Of a DNA stretch of 36,976 nt, positions 6,163 through 14,592 are shown piece by piece. The notes below the pieces were generated by a model. It saw nothing but the letters and a program-made list of their open reading frames with translations, did no database searches and was not told the origin of the DNA. Position numbers and translations under genes: made by a program. Origin of the DNA: Clostridia bacterium (lineage in GTDB: Bacteria > Bacillota > Clostridia > Oscillospirales > CAG-272); NCBI GenBank assembly GCA_017501545.1, contig JAFVWS010000046.1, positions 1 through 36,976 on the forward strand, read 5' to 3'. Numbering within the stretch: the stretch's first letter is position 1; each line of letters opens with the position of its first letter.

Positions 6163-8322
6163 ATGGACGAAAGATTTAATTTAGACGATTCTGGCGATTT
6201 TGAAAATGAGCCAGTAAGAGATATTGAAAATATCAATGATGATATGGATGACACTGATGAAGGTCTTGTTTCCCCTGATAGAACAATCTTTACGCAGGTG
6301 GCAGAGAAGGTAAATAAGCCTGAGCGCCACGTTGGCTATGCTGCAACCTTCCACGGTGGCGAAAGAGAAGGCGATGGCTTTATTGTTGATGAGCAATATG
6401 CAAGCTCAGCAAACGCTGACAAGCAGTTTATGGAGGCTTTTGGGCTAAGCGAAACAGGCTCTCACAAAACAATGGCAAACGACTCTATTTCTGATGATCA
6501 CGATTTTGGCAAGGATAATATTTATTCTAACCAGTATGAATATACTGACCCCGCCCAAAGAACTGAAATTAGAGATATGTATTCCTATGCAAGAAAAAGC
6601 GTTAAGAGAAAGCTAATTTTCTCATTAATATTCACCGTATTCCTATTCTTACAGGAAAACGTATTCTGCTTTATGCGCTTTGAAGGCTTTGATTATTTTG
6701 ATTCAAATGCACACCCATACATTCATCTTTTTGCAGGCTTGTTTGCTTTGACAATGTGTGCAATTTTCGCAAGAGAACAGCTTTATCACGGCTTTCGCTC
6801 AATAATCAAAAAGGATTATTCACCTGAGTCCGTTGCTGTAATCTCATTAATAGTTGCAATATTACACTGGGTTTCATCACTTGTATTCGAGGTTATTCCG
6901 TCAGACGCAGTGCCATTTGTAAGTGGCTTTAACCCGATACTCTTTAATTTTCCAACAGCTATAGTTCTTTTCACAAGCATACTCTTTACATATTTCAATA
7001 TTAAGAGAGAGCGCTTTGGATTTGGCGTTGTAAGCGTTAAAAAATCAAAATTCGTGCTTGAAAAGGTTACCGAAAGCAATGCTGAGGCTGAGTACGACAC
7101 CTTTACAACAACCTCAAATGGAGAGTTTTCAGGTCAAATCGCACGTGTAAACAGAACACCATTTGTTAAAAACTATTTTGCAAACACCAATACACCAGTA
7201 CAAACTGGCAGATTTTTAAAATTCTATTATGTTCTCGCAATTGTAATAGCATTTATTTTAGCGCTCGTTTCAGCGTTTGTTATGGCGCTTGGATATGCAC
7301 CTAAGGGCAACTTCTCAAACGTACCATATGCAGCACTATCATATCTATTTATTGGTATCCAGTGTATGCTTCCAATAGGAATACTATTCTCATATAGCGT
7401 ACCATTCCTTCTTGCAAACACTAATCTTTACGAAAGCGGTGTTTCCATTCTTGGAGAGGAAGCTATTGATGAGTTTGCAAGCATTGATGCAATAGTAGTT
7501 AATGATACCACAGCATTCCCACCTCAAAATGTTAAAATTAAAAACATTATGGGATACAACGACTATACAATTGAAAAAATAACATATCTTGCTGCAAGTG
7601 GATTTGCTGTTGTCGGCGGTCCTTTAGCTGATGTATTTGATGCAGTTTTAAATGACGCTATGCCAAAAAGCTCAAGGGCAAAATTTGTTTGCTCAGGTCG
7701 AAGCTATCTAAGAGTTAGCATTGATGGTCACGCAGTTATTTTTGCTGACAAATATGGTATGACAGCACAGGGCATTGAGGTTGGTAGTGAAAGAGAAGAC
7801 AAAAACGACATGGCAGTTATGTATATGGCTTGCGATGGAATTTTGTGCTCTAAAATGTATATCAGATACGATATCAACCAAGAGTTTGTAAAAACAACAA
7901 AGCAAATGAATAGCAAGGATATGGCAATAGGCATTAGGACCTTTGACCCAAATATTAATAACGATCTCGTTGCTAAGCTAACAGGCTTTACTAAAAAAGA
8001 GGTTAGAGTAATAAAGCTTGAATCATCAGGCGATATTCCAACACCAACACAAAGATGTGAGGGTAAAATCGTTTCAAAGGGTACCTCAAGCGCTTTGCTT
8101 AGAGGAATTACCACCTGTAAAAGGATTGTAAAAACAAGAAAGGTACTCAAGGCAATAAAGATACTATCATCACTTGTAGGCGCAACCTATATAGGCTTAT
8201 GTATTTTTGGTGCGTTTGGCATATTTAAAATTGCCCAATCAGGCATTGTAGCGTTAATGTATTTAGCCTTCGCTATAATTATGTATGTTACAACCGTAAT
8301 AATGTTGCCGAGTAAAAAATAA
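6163..8322 (+). CDS. P-type ATPase-like membrane protein, catalytically dead
   Basis: Integral membrane protein of 719 residues. Residues 1-140 are acidic and cytoplasmic. Hydrophobic segments lie at about 151-170, 187-203, 224-243, 260-279, 353-375, 388-411 and, at the C-terminus, 668-688 and 694-715. The region CMLPIGILFSYSVPFLLAN (401-419) continuing to EEAIDEFASIDAIVVNDTTAFP aligns without gaps with the M4 helix and phosphorylation loop of P1B-type ATPases (CPCALGLATP...EALE...VVFDKTGTLT). There DKTGT has become NDTTA (447-451), so the phosphorylated Asp is Asn. The ACDGILCSK segment (556-564) and IRTFDPN (591-597, in place of the TGDN hinge) continue the resemblance. The GDGxND motif is missing. 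It cannot pump ions in the normal way; a sensor or scaffold role is my guess. An upstream in-frame start at 6109 overlaps rlmB; AAAGGAG supports the ATG at 6163. Its stop overlaps the next ATG by one base. Confidence 0.75.
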   Translation: MDERFNLDDSGDFENEPVRDIENINDDMDDTDEGLVSPDRTIFTQVAEKVNKPERHVGYAATFHGGEREGDGFIVDEQYASSANADKQFMEAFGLSETGSHKTMANDSISDDHDFGKDNIYSNQYEYTDPAQRTEIRDMYSYARKSVKRKLIFSLIFTVFLFLQENVFCFMRFEGFDYFDSNAHPYIHLFAGLFALTMCAIFAREQLYHGFRSIIKKDYSPESVAVISLIVAILHWVSSLVFEVIPSDAVPFVSGFNPILFNFPTAIVLFTSILFTYFNIKRERFGFGVVSVKKSKFVLEKVTESNAEAEYDTFTTTSNGEFSGQIARVNRTPFVKNYFANTNTPVQTGRFLKFYYVLAIVIAFILALVSAFVMALGYAPKGNFSNVPYAALSYLFIGIQCMLPIGILFSYSVPFLLANTNLYESGVSILGEEAIDEFASIDAIVVNDTTAFPPQNVKIKNIMGYNDYTIEKITYLAASGFAVVGGPLADVFDAVLNDAMPKSSRAKFVCSGRSYLRVSIDGHAVIFADKYGMTAQGIEVGSEREDKNDMAVMYMACDGILCSKMYIRYDINQEFVKTTKQMNSKDMAIGIRTFDPNINNDLVAKLTGFTKKEVRVIKLESSGDIPTPTQRCEGKIVSKGTSSALLRGITTCKRIVKTRKVLKAIKILSSLVGATYIGLCIFGAFGIFKIAQSGIVALMYLAFAIIMYVTTVIMLPSKK

Positions 8323-10172
8323 TGCAAAAGGATATTAGCACAATCTTAAAGTCAGTATCTAAGCCTGCAAGATATACAGGTGGAGAATACGGACAAATTA
8401 TAAAAGATAAAGAAAAGATAAAGACAAGAATAGCATTTTGCTTTCCTGACACCTATGAAATAGGTATGTCAAACTTAGGTATGAAGATTCTCTATGGTGC
8501 GCTAAACGAGCTTGACTATGTTTGGTGTGAGAGATGCTTTGCACCTTGGCCAGATATGGAAGAGAAGATGCGCCAAAACGATATTCCGCTTTTTACCTTG
8601 GAATCAAAGGATGAAATTAAGGAATTTGATATAATGGCAATTTCAATGCAATATGAGCTTTGCTACACAACTGCAATCAATATGATTGATTTGGCTGGAA
8701 TTAGCGTGTTCGCAAAGGATAGAAAAGACATCGACCCTATTATTCTCGGTGGTGGTCCTTGTGCTTATAACCCTGAGCCAGTTGCTGATTTCTTCGATAT
8801 TTTCAGTATTGGAGAGGGCGAGGAAGCGCTTTGTGAGCTTGCAGAGCTTTATACAAGAATGAAGGAAAACGGCACATATACAAAGGATGCATTTTTACGA
8901 GAGGCATCTCATCTTGATGGCTTTTATGTTCCATCGTTGTATAATGTGCAGTATAACTCCGACGGCACCATTGCGTTATTTGAGCCAAAATATGACGATG
9001 TACCTAAAAGGGTGGTCAAGAGGGTGGTTGCAGACTTAAACACCTCATATTTCCCTCTAAAGCCCGTTATGCCGTACATTGAAACCGTACATGATAGAAT
9101 TATGCTTGAAACCTTCCGTGGCTGTATAAGAGGCTGTCGCTTCTGTCAGGCTGGTATGGTTTTTCGCCCTGTACGTGAGAAAAGCGTTGAGGTTTTAAAT
9201 TTCCAAGCTGAACAAATTTATAAAAACACGGGATATAATGAAATTTCTCTTACCTCACTTTCAATCAGCGATTACTCCTGCCTACACGAGGCTACGGATT
9301 TGCTTCTTTCATGGACAAATGATAAAAAAATTAATCTTTCATTACCATCACTTCGTGCAGATAGCTTCACAAGGGAGCTGATGCGTAAAATATCAGGCGT
9401 GCGTTCAAGTGGACTTACATTTGCACCTGAGGCTGGAACACAACGACTTCGTGATGCTATCAACAAAAACCTTTATGAAAAGGATTTGTTTAATGCGGTC
9501 AGACTTGCATTTGAGGGTGGCAAGAGCCAAGTAAAGCTTTATTTTATGAATGGCTTGCCAACAGAAACCTATGAGGATATTGAGGGCATTTCAACTCTTG
9601 CCTCAGCAGTTGTTGATGAGTATTATAAAACCGAGGGCAGACCAAAGCGTCCTGTTTCAGTGACAGTGAGCGTTTCTTGCTTCGTTCCAAAGCCACATAC
9701 TCCATTCCAGTGGGAGGGTCAGGATACGCTTGAAAGTCTGCGTTCAAAGCAAATGTTCTTAGCGGAGAAGATTACCGATAAGAAGATACGTTACAATTGG
9801 CACGAGGCAAAGGTTTCGCGCCTTGAGGCAGTGTTCTCAAAGGGTAACAGAAGGCTCTCAAAAGCTATTTATACCGCACAAAGAAAGGGTATGCGCTTTG
9901 ATGCCTGGGACGAATACTTTAGCTATGAAAAGTGGCTTGAGGTGTTTGATGAATGTGGTATAGATATTGATTTTTATGCTACACGTAAAATGTCATATGA
10001 TGAAATATTACCTTGGGATGTAATTGATATAGGAGTTTCAAAGGGATTCTTAATCAGTGAAAACAAAAAGGCATATGAAAGTAAGACAACTCCAAACTGT
10101 AAGGAAAAATGCTCAGGCTGCGGTGCAAACGCGCTTGGAAAGGAGCTTACATGGTGCCCGAAGAGAAAATAA
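8322..10172 (+). CDS. B12-binding-type radical SAM protein, TIGR03960 family
   Basis: Radical SAM enzyme of 616 residues, of a conserved Firmicute family whose reaction is unproven. Residues about 30-170 form a cobalamin-binding-like Rossmann domain (RIAFCFPDTYEIGMSNLGMKIL, DIMAISMQYELCYTTA, IILGGGPCAYNPEPVADFFD). The 4Fe-4S motif CxxxCxxC is at C268/C272/C275 within FRGCIRGCRFCQAG, followed by the radical SAM barrel (LTSLSISDYSCL, SLPSLRADSF, TFAPEAGTQRLRDAINK). The C-terminus is Cys-rich (CKEKCSGCGANALG). It overlaps the upstream membrane gene by one base (TAATG), so translation is probably coupled. It overlaps the DUF2344 gene by 22 bases, its usual partner and sometimes fused to it. Modification of tRNA or ribosomal components has been suggested from context in other genomes. 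I see nothing here that settles it. Confidence 0.88.
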   Translation: MQKDISTILKSVSKPARYTGGEYGQIIKDKEKIKTRIAFCFPDTYEIGMSNLGMKILYGALNELDYVWCERCFAPWPDMEEKMRQNDIPLFTLESKDEIKEFDIMAISMQYELCYTTAINMIDLAGISVFAKDRKDIDPIILGGGPCAYNPEPVADFFDIFSIGEGEEALCELAELYTRMKENGTYTKDAFLREASHLDGFYVPSLYNVQYNSDGTIALFEPKYDDVPKRVVKRVVADLNTSYFPLKPVMPYIETVHDRIMLETFRGCIRGCRFCQAGMVFRPVREKSVEVLNFQAEQIYKNTGYNEISLTSLSISDYSCLHEATDLLLSWTNDKKINLSLPSLRADSFTRELMRKISGVRSSGLTFAPEAGTQRLRDAINKNLYEKDLFNAVRLAFEGGKSQVKLYFMNGLPTETYEDIEGISTLASAVVDEYYKTEGRPKRPVSVTVSVSCFVPKPHTPFQWEGQDTLESLRSKQMFLAEKITDKKIRYNWHEAKVSRLEAVFSKGNRRLSKAIYTAQRKGMRFDAWDEYFSYEKWLEVFDECGIDIDFYATRKMSYDEILPWDVIDIGVSKGFLISENKKAYESKTTPNCKEKCSGCGANALGKELTWCPKRK

Positions 10173-10834
10173 AGGTAAGAATTAGATTTTCAAAAACTGG
10201 GGATTTAATGTATATTTCCCACCTTGATCTTGCCCGTACAATGCAAAGAATAATTTTGCGTGCAGGACTTGATATTTGGTATAGTGAGGGATTTAATCCT
10301 CAACCAAAGATGGTTTTTGCAGTTCCACTCCCAACAGGCGTTGAAAGTAACTGTGAAATGCTTGATATTAAGCTTAATTCGCCTATGTCAAGTGAGGAAA
10401 TTAAAAATCGCCTCAATGACAACTTTCCAACAGAGATGCGCGTTTTAGATGTTTATACTCCAGAGGTTAAATTTAAGGAAATTGCATACATTGATTATAC
10501 AATCAAGCTAAATTCTCCTAAGATTACAGGAGAAACAGCAGGCAAAATCAAGGCGCTTTTTGATGGTGAGTGCATGATTACTAAGAAAACAAAAAGTGGA
10601 GAAAAAGAGGTTAATATCTCCGAATACATTAAGCTTTTAGAGGCTGATAGTAAAAGTGGATATGCAGAGATACATACAATATTGGCATCTGGCAATGAAA
10701 TGAACCTCTCGCCAGAGCTATTAATTGAGGCACTTCGTCGCAACCTTGACCTTATGACAAGCGGAAGAATTGATGAGTATTATTCAATTATGCGTAATGA
10801 AATGCTGACAAGCACACTCGAAAAGTTTATTTAA
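10151..10834 (+). CDS. DUF2344/TIGR03936 radical SAM-associated protein
   Basis: Protein of 227 residues, matching the family always found beside or fused to TIGR03960 radical SAM enzymes. Landmarks are KVRIRFSKTGDLMYISHLDLARTMQRIILRAGLDIWYSEGFNPQPKM and PLPTGVESNCEMLDI near the N-terminus. It is thought to help the radical SAM enzyme with its substrate; no catalytic motif is visible. A longer frame opens at 10109, but AAAGGAG sits 5 bases before the ATG at 10151. That start lies inside the radical SAM gene, in a different frame. A terminator follows within 5 bases. In many Firmicutes an RNase G gene and rplU follow this pair; here neither does. Confidence 0.85.
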   Translation: MVPEEKIKVRIRFSKTGDLMYISHLDLARTMQRIILRAGLDIWYSEGFNPQPKMVFAVPLPTGVESNCEMLDIKLNSPMSSEEIKNRLNDNFPTEMRVLDVYTPEVKFKEIAYIDYTIKLNSPKITGETAGKIKALFDGECMITKKTKSGEKEVNISEYIKLLEADSKSGYAEIHTILASGNEMNLSPELLIEALRRNLDLMTSGRIDEYYSIMRNEMLTSTLEKFI

Positions 10835-10838
10835 TTTA

Positions 10839-10862
10839 AAAAGCACCCGTTTGGGTGCTTTT
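10839..10862 (+). terminator. Rho-independent terminator
   Basis: A perfect 10 bp stem (10839-10848 with 10853-10862), loop GTTT, and a T-rich tail end the rlmB operon. Confidence 0.92.
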
Positions 10863-10881
10863 TTATTTTTCGTTATACAAT

Positions 10882-10953
10882 AAAAAGACACTCCTCGAAA
10901 AATACTTAGCTTAGCTAAGTGCCTTTTAGGCTTAAATAGGGGAGTGTCTTTTT
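10882..10953 (-). terminator. Nested hairpin terminator of recR-exonuclease operon
   Basis: A perfect 13 bp outer stem (10882-10894 with 10941-10953) ends in a T-run on both strands. Inside it is a second perfect 7 bp hairpin (10904-10910 with 10914-10920, loop TTA). It lies just past the stop of the minus-strand exonuclease and can also stop plus-strand readthrough. The 46-base inner section is longer than a simple terminator needs. Confidence 0.8.
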
Positions 10954-10960
10954 ATATTTA

Positions 10961-12067
10961 TTATAGGCTTGCGTACTTTCTAATCTTAAGAGGTGCAAGC
11001 GTGCTTCTGTCAAGCTCCTTTAAGGTGTCAAGGTCGGTGCCAAGCATTGAAATCAAATCATCAACTGAAATAAATTCAATATTTTTTCCGTCATTTAAAG
11101 CGGCTTCAGCCTTTTCGCGACGATAGCACCTATATAAATCACCGTTTTTGCCAACAATTTCGCATTTGACAAATATGTCACAGCCATATGCATGGCGAGA
11201 ATATTTCGAACCTGCCTTGGCAAGCAACGAAACTATATTCATCATTTCGGCAAAGTGATATTCCTCAAAAAGTGAACTAATGCAGACCTTTTTACCGCTA
11301 AGTGGCGTTTCTGCTGAGCGATTTATAAAAACTCGCTTTTGATACGTTGAAAATTCAATTGCATTTTCCTCTGAATTATGTATCCAGTTTGAACGAAGAC
11401 TGCCAGTTACCTTTTCCATCTTGGAAAGTCGGTTAGCCTTTTGAATTTCCTTGTATTTGATAAACTCAGACCCAAGCTCGCCATTCTTACACCAGCATTT
11501 GCAAAGCGGGTATTTTTCGATAAGCTCAAGTGGAGTAAGTCCTGTCTGGTCACATAGTCCCTTCAAAACTCGCATTGTAAAATAAGAGTCATCATCACTT
11601 TTATGCACGTCCTGTGTTTCAGTTACACCATATTCAGTAGCACACTTGATTAGGGCAGGGGTATTTTCAAGCTCCTTAAAATCCGTATATATCCTTTGAA
11701 CATCTATGAAATCATAGTCAAACATCGGCTTATGGAATCGTGAGCATTCGCTTTTTAAAAAGCCTGCATCTGACATAACGGCAAATCCGAAAATTAAAGA
11801 GTTCTTTCTTGTCAAAAGCTCACTAATTTCAGGATAGTAGAATTTAAAGTCTGGAGATGCGAAAAACTCGTCCTCGTCGTATCCAAGCACAATGCCAGGG
11901 TGATTGTTATGTCCGTGAAGATGAAATTTTGAATGTGGGTTTATTAGAATATCGCTTTTTTGAAGAATGTTAAATTGCTCATCAGTAACTATATAACCAA
12001 ATGAGCAAATTTTTCCACGTCCACCGAAGCAGTTGGCACATTCAATATCAAAAAATATGTAGTCCAT
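10961..12067 (-). CDS. DEDDh 3'-5' exonuclease with C-terminal BRCT-like domain
   Basis: DnaQ/RNase T-superfamily exonuclease of 368 residues, predicted to digest DNA or RNA from the 3' end with two metal ions. The catalytic residues can be placed: D7 and E9 (FFDIE), D100 (VMSDAGFL), and H155 with D160 (HKSDDD), the DEDDh type. The C-terminal part (about 255-355; SGKKVCISSLFEE, NIVSLLAKAGSKYSRHAYGCDIFVK) looks like a BRCT domain, as in DnaQ-like proteins related to the PolC/DinG exonucleases. The start ATG shares one base with the recR stop, so the two are translationally coupled. That points to a repair role, but this is inference. The nested hairpin follows immediately. Confidence 0.8.
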   Translation of the reverse strand: MDYIFFDIECANCFGGRGKICSFGYIVTDEQFNILQKSDILINPHSKFHLHGHNNHPGIVLGYDEDEFFASPDFKFYYPEISELLTRKNSLIFGFAVMSDAGFLKSECSRFHKPMFDYDFIDVQRIYTDFKELENTPALIKCATEYGVTETQDVHKSDDDSYFTMRVLKGLCDQTGLTPLELIEKYPLCKCWCKNGELGSEFIKYKEIQKANRLSKMEKVTGSLRSNWIHNSEENAIEFSTYQKRVFINRSAETPLSGKKVCISSLFEEYHFAEMMNIVSLLAKAGSKYSRHAYGCDIFVKCEIVGKNGDLYRCYRREKAEAALNDGKNIEFISVDDLISMLGTDLDTLKELDRSTLAPLKIRKYASL

Positions 12068-12666
12068 TAGATATCCCTTCTGCCAAGAAGGGCACGGTAA
12101 AGAGTAACCTCATCAGCATACTCAAGGTCAGAACCAACAGGCAAGCCGTTTGCAAGCCTTGTTACCTTGATTTCAAGTGGCTTAAGTATTTTTGAAAGGT
12201 ACATTGCAGTTGCTTCACCCTCGACTGTATAGTTGGTGGCAACGATAATTTCCTTTACCTCACTGTTATTAATTCTTGCAAGAAGCTCCTTAATCTTAAG
12301 CTGGTCAGGACCAATTGACTTCATCGGTGATATAGTACCATGTAAAACATGGTAAACACCTCTAAACTCCTTAACCTTTTCGAAGGCAAGCACTGCTTGA
12401 TAGTCCTCAACCACACAAATGACGGAATGGTCACGCGCATCGTTTGAGCAAATAGGGCAGATTTCCTCGCTTGAAAGGTTTTGACATTCAGAGCATAGCC
12501 CAATTTGAGTTTTTGCGTCTAAAATTGCTTGTGCAAAATCGTACGCATCGCTATTTTCCATATCCAAAACGGAAAAAGCCATTCTCATCGCGCTTTTCTT
12601 ACCAACACCATCAAGAGAACGAAACTTCTCAATAAGAGTGTTAAGTGGCTTAATAAATGTTTCCAT
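12067..12666 (-). CDS. recR: Recombination protein RecR
   Basis: RecR, 199 residues, the usual length. With RecF and RecO it loads RecA onto gapped DNA coated with single-strand-binding protein. N-terminal helix-hairpin-helix (FRSLDGVGKKSAMRMAF); a C4 zinc finger at C58, C61, C70 and C73; then a Toprim domain (VICVVEDYQAVLAFE, EIIVATNYTVEGEATAMYL) and a C-terminal strand (VTRLANGLPVGSDLEYADEVTLYRAL). The start overlaps the ybaB stop by one base (TAATG) and has only a weak ribosome site, so it depends on translation of ybaB. Confidence 0.97.
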   Translation of the reverse strand: METFIKPLNTLIEKFRSLDGVGKKSAMRMAFSVLDMENSDAYDFAQAILDAKTQIGLCSECQNLSSEEICPICSNDARDHSVICVVEDYQAVLAFEKVKEFRGVYHVLHGTISPMKSIGPDQLKIKELLARINNSEVKEIIVATNYTVEGEATAMYLSKILKPLEIKVTRLANGLPVGSDLEYADEVTLYRALLGRRDI

Positions 12667-12998
12667 TAAAATAGACCTGGCATAGAGAGTCCGCCTGTGA
12701 TTTTACCCATCTCGGCGTCATTTGTTGAGTCAACCTTCTTGATTGCCTCGTTTACTGCAGCAACTAAGATATCTGAAAGAGTTTCAATATCATCAGGGTC
12801 AACAATTTCAGGGTCGATATCTATGTTTAAAATTTCTTTTTTACCAGTAATTTTCACCTTAACAACGCCACCACCGGCGCTCACCTCGTACTCTTTAGCA
12901 TCAAGCTCTGCTTGCTTAGCTTGCATATCCTCTTGCATTTTTTGTACTTGTCTTAGCATCTCGCTTTGGCTTGGTGCCTTTGGAATGTTAGCTCTCAT
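12666..12998 (-). CDS. YbaB/EbfC nucleoid-associated protein
   Basis: YbaB/EbfC family DNA-binding protein of 110 residues, a tweezer-shaped dimer in known members. The N-terminal helix is rich in Gln, Met and Lys (EMLRQVQKMQEDMQAKQAELDAKEYEVSAGGGVVKVKITGKKEI), followed by the central strands and the DPDDIETLSDILVAAVNEAIKK helix. It sits between dnaX and recR, the order conserved across bacteria, where it may help RecR or coat the nucleoid. AAGGTGG precedes the ATG. The gap from the dnaX stop is 15 bases. Confidence 0.95.
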   Translation of the reverse strand: MRANIPKAPSQSEMLRQVQKMQEDMQAKQAELDAKEYEVSAGGGVVKVKITGKKEILNIDIDPEIVDPDDIETLSDILVAAVNEAIKKVDSTNDAEMGKITGGLSMPGLF

Positions 12999-13013
12999 AA
13001 TCTTACCACCTTA

Positions 13014-14564
13014 TTAAAATTCTTCAAGACCACTTTTTTTAGTGTCTTGTTTCTTTTTTGAAAATATATCTATTTGCGAAGGAGAATTAATGCTTATTTC
13101 AGATAAGAGCATAGCATCAAATAATGCTTGCTTGTTATCTGTAAGCATCTTTGCAGAAATTTCATTATCTGCTTGAATATAGTATTTGTTATCAGCCTCA
13201 CAATAACGTGCTATCGATTTTGAAACAAAGCTTGAAAGCATCGGGCTCTTTTCACCAATCTTTACTGAAACCTCGTCCCAACCAAAAATCTCCTCATAAG
13301 CCTTAGGCTTTGATGGAGCCTTATGTTCTTGTGGCTTTTCTATCTCTTGGGTAGGCTCCTCTTTAACTACCTCAGTATTTTCAACTGGTTCAGTATAAGA
13401 GGGAAGCGCACCCTTAGAAATAAGCGTTAGCTTGTCCTCAAGCGCTGAAATCCTTGAAATGAGCGCATCACTTGAGTCGGAAAGCTTAGGGTCACACATT
13501 TTCATTAGTGTAATTTCAGCCATCAGTCTTTTTTGTGTTGGATTGCGCATCATATTTAAATAAGCATTGTCAAGCAATGAGGCATGATATATAAGCGTTG
13601 CCATGTTGAAAAGCGAAGCGGCATCAGAAAGAAGCCTAATTTCACTTTCTGGAAGCTCCAAATAATTTGCGTTTCCAAATGATTTTACAACCATCATGTC
13701 TCTGTAAAACGATGTTAAATCAGCGAAGAATACTAAAATATCCTTGGAAGAAGCGACAACCTCATTTATTGTTTCAAAAAGACTTTTGTAGTCCTTGCTT
13801 ACGATGCTTTTTGCAACGGTAGCCATTTTTTCATATGAGCTTGTGCCAAGAATGGCATTAACGTGCTCAGGCGTGATTTTAGTGTGCGCACCTGCGCAAA
13901 GCTCCATTAAGCTAATTGCATCTCTCATACCACCCTGTGCAGTCTTAGCAATAATAGCAGCACCCTCTTCAGTTAGGTCAATGCCTTCTTTATCGGCAAT
14001 AAAGAGCAGTCTTTTTACAAGAGAGTCCATTGAAATCCTTCGGAATTCAAAGCGCTGACACCTTGAAATAATAGTTGCTGGAATTTTATGCTGCTCGGTT
14101 GTAGCAAAGATAAATAGCACGTGCTCAGGTGGCTCCTCAATTGTCTTTAAAAGAGCATTAAAGGCGCTATCTGAAAGCATGTGTGCCTCGTCAATTATGT
14201 AAACGCGCTTTTTTAGGATTGACGGTGTATATAATACGTTGTCACGTAGGTCGCGAATATAATCAACGCCCGTGTTTGTTGCTGCGTCCATTTCAAGCAC
14301 GTCTGTTGTAGTGCCTAAGTCAATAGCACGACAATTTTCGCACTCTCCACAAGGGTTTCCGTCCTTTAAATTAAGGCAGTTTACACTTTTTGCCAGTATT
14401 TTAGCACAGGTAGTCTTACCCGTTCCACGTGAGCCGGAGAATAAGTACGCATGTGAAACTGAATTATTTTTCGCCTCATGCTGCAAAATTGAGGTGATAT
14501 GCTCCTGTCCGTAAACATCTGAAAAGACACTTGGACGATATTTTCTGTATAAAGCCTGATGCAT
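13014..14564 (-). CDS. dnaX: DNA polymerase III subunit gamma/tau
   Basis: DnaX, 516 residues, the ATPase of the clamp loader that opens the beta clamp and links the core polymerases. Walker A GSRGTGKT at 44-51, zinc module C63/C72/C75/C78, Walker B DEAH at 125-128, sensor FATTE and arginine finger SRCQRF. Domain III is at about 240-365. A charged Pro/Glu/Lys linker (about 390-435) leads to a short tau-like C-terminus. I see no A-rich slippery site that would suggest a programmed gamma frameshift, although this was not tested exhaustively. GAAAGGAG precedes the ATG. The SRP RNA gene lies just upstream on the same strand, as in Bacillus. Confidence 0.97.
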   Translation of the reverse strand: MHQALYRKYRPSVFSDVYGQEHITSILQHEAKNNSVSHAYLFSGSRGTGKTTCAKILAKSVNCLNLKDGNPCGECENCRAIDLGTTTDVLEMDAATNTGVDYIRDLRDNVLYTPSILKKRVYIIDEAHMLSDSAFNALLKTIEEPPEHVLFIFATTEQHKIPATIISRCQRFEFRRISMDSLVKRLLFIADKEGIDLTEEGAAIIAKTAQGGMRDAISLMELCAGAHTKITPEHVNAILGTSSYEKMATVAKSIVSKDYKSLFETINEVVASSKDILVFFADLTSFYRDMMVVKSFGNANYLELPESEIRLLSDAASLFNMATLIYHASLLDNAYLNMMRNPTQKRLMAEITLMKMCDPKLSDSSDALISRISALEDKLTLISKGALPSYTEPVENTEVVKEEPTQEIEKPQEHKAPSKPKAYEEIFGWDEVSVKIGEKSPMLSSFVSKSIARYCEADNKYYIQADNEISAKMLTDNKQALFDAMLLSEISINSPSQIDIFSKKKQDTKKSGLEEF

Positions 14565-14592
14565 AAAATTCTCCTTTCTAAATCATTAAAAA

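Noticed and set aside
7728-8150. 140-codon minus-strand open frame
   Set aside because: Antisense shadow of the P-type-ATPase-like gene, with no ribosome site and a low-complexity product.
13014-14564. Programmed frameshift site for a short gamma product of dnaX
   Set aside because: No A-rich slippery heptamer followed by a hairpin was noticed at the expected position; read by eye only.
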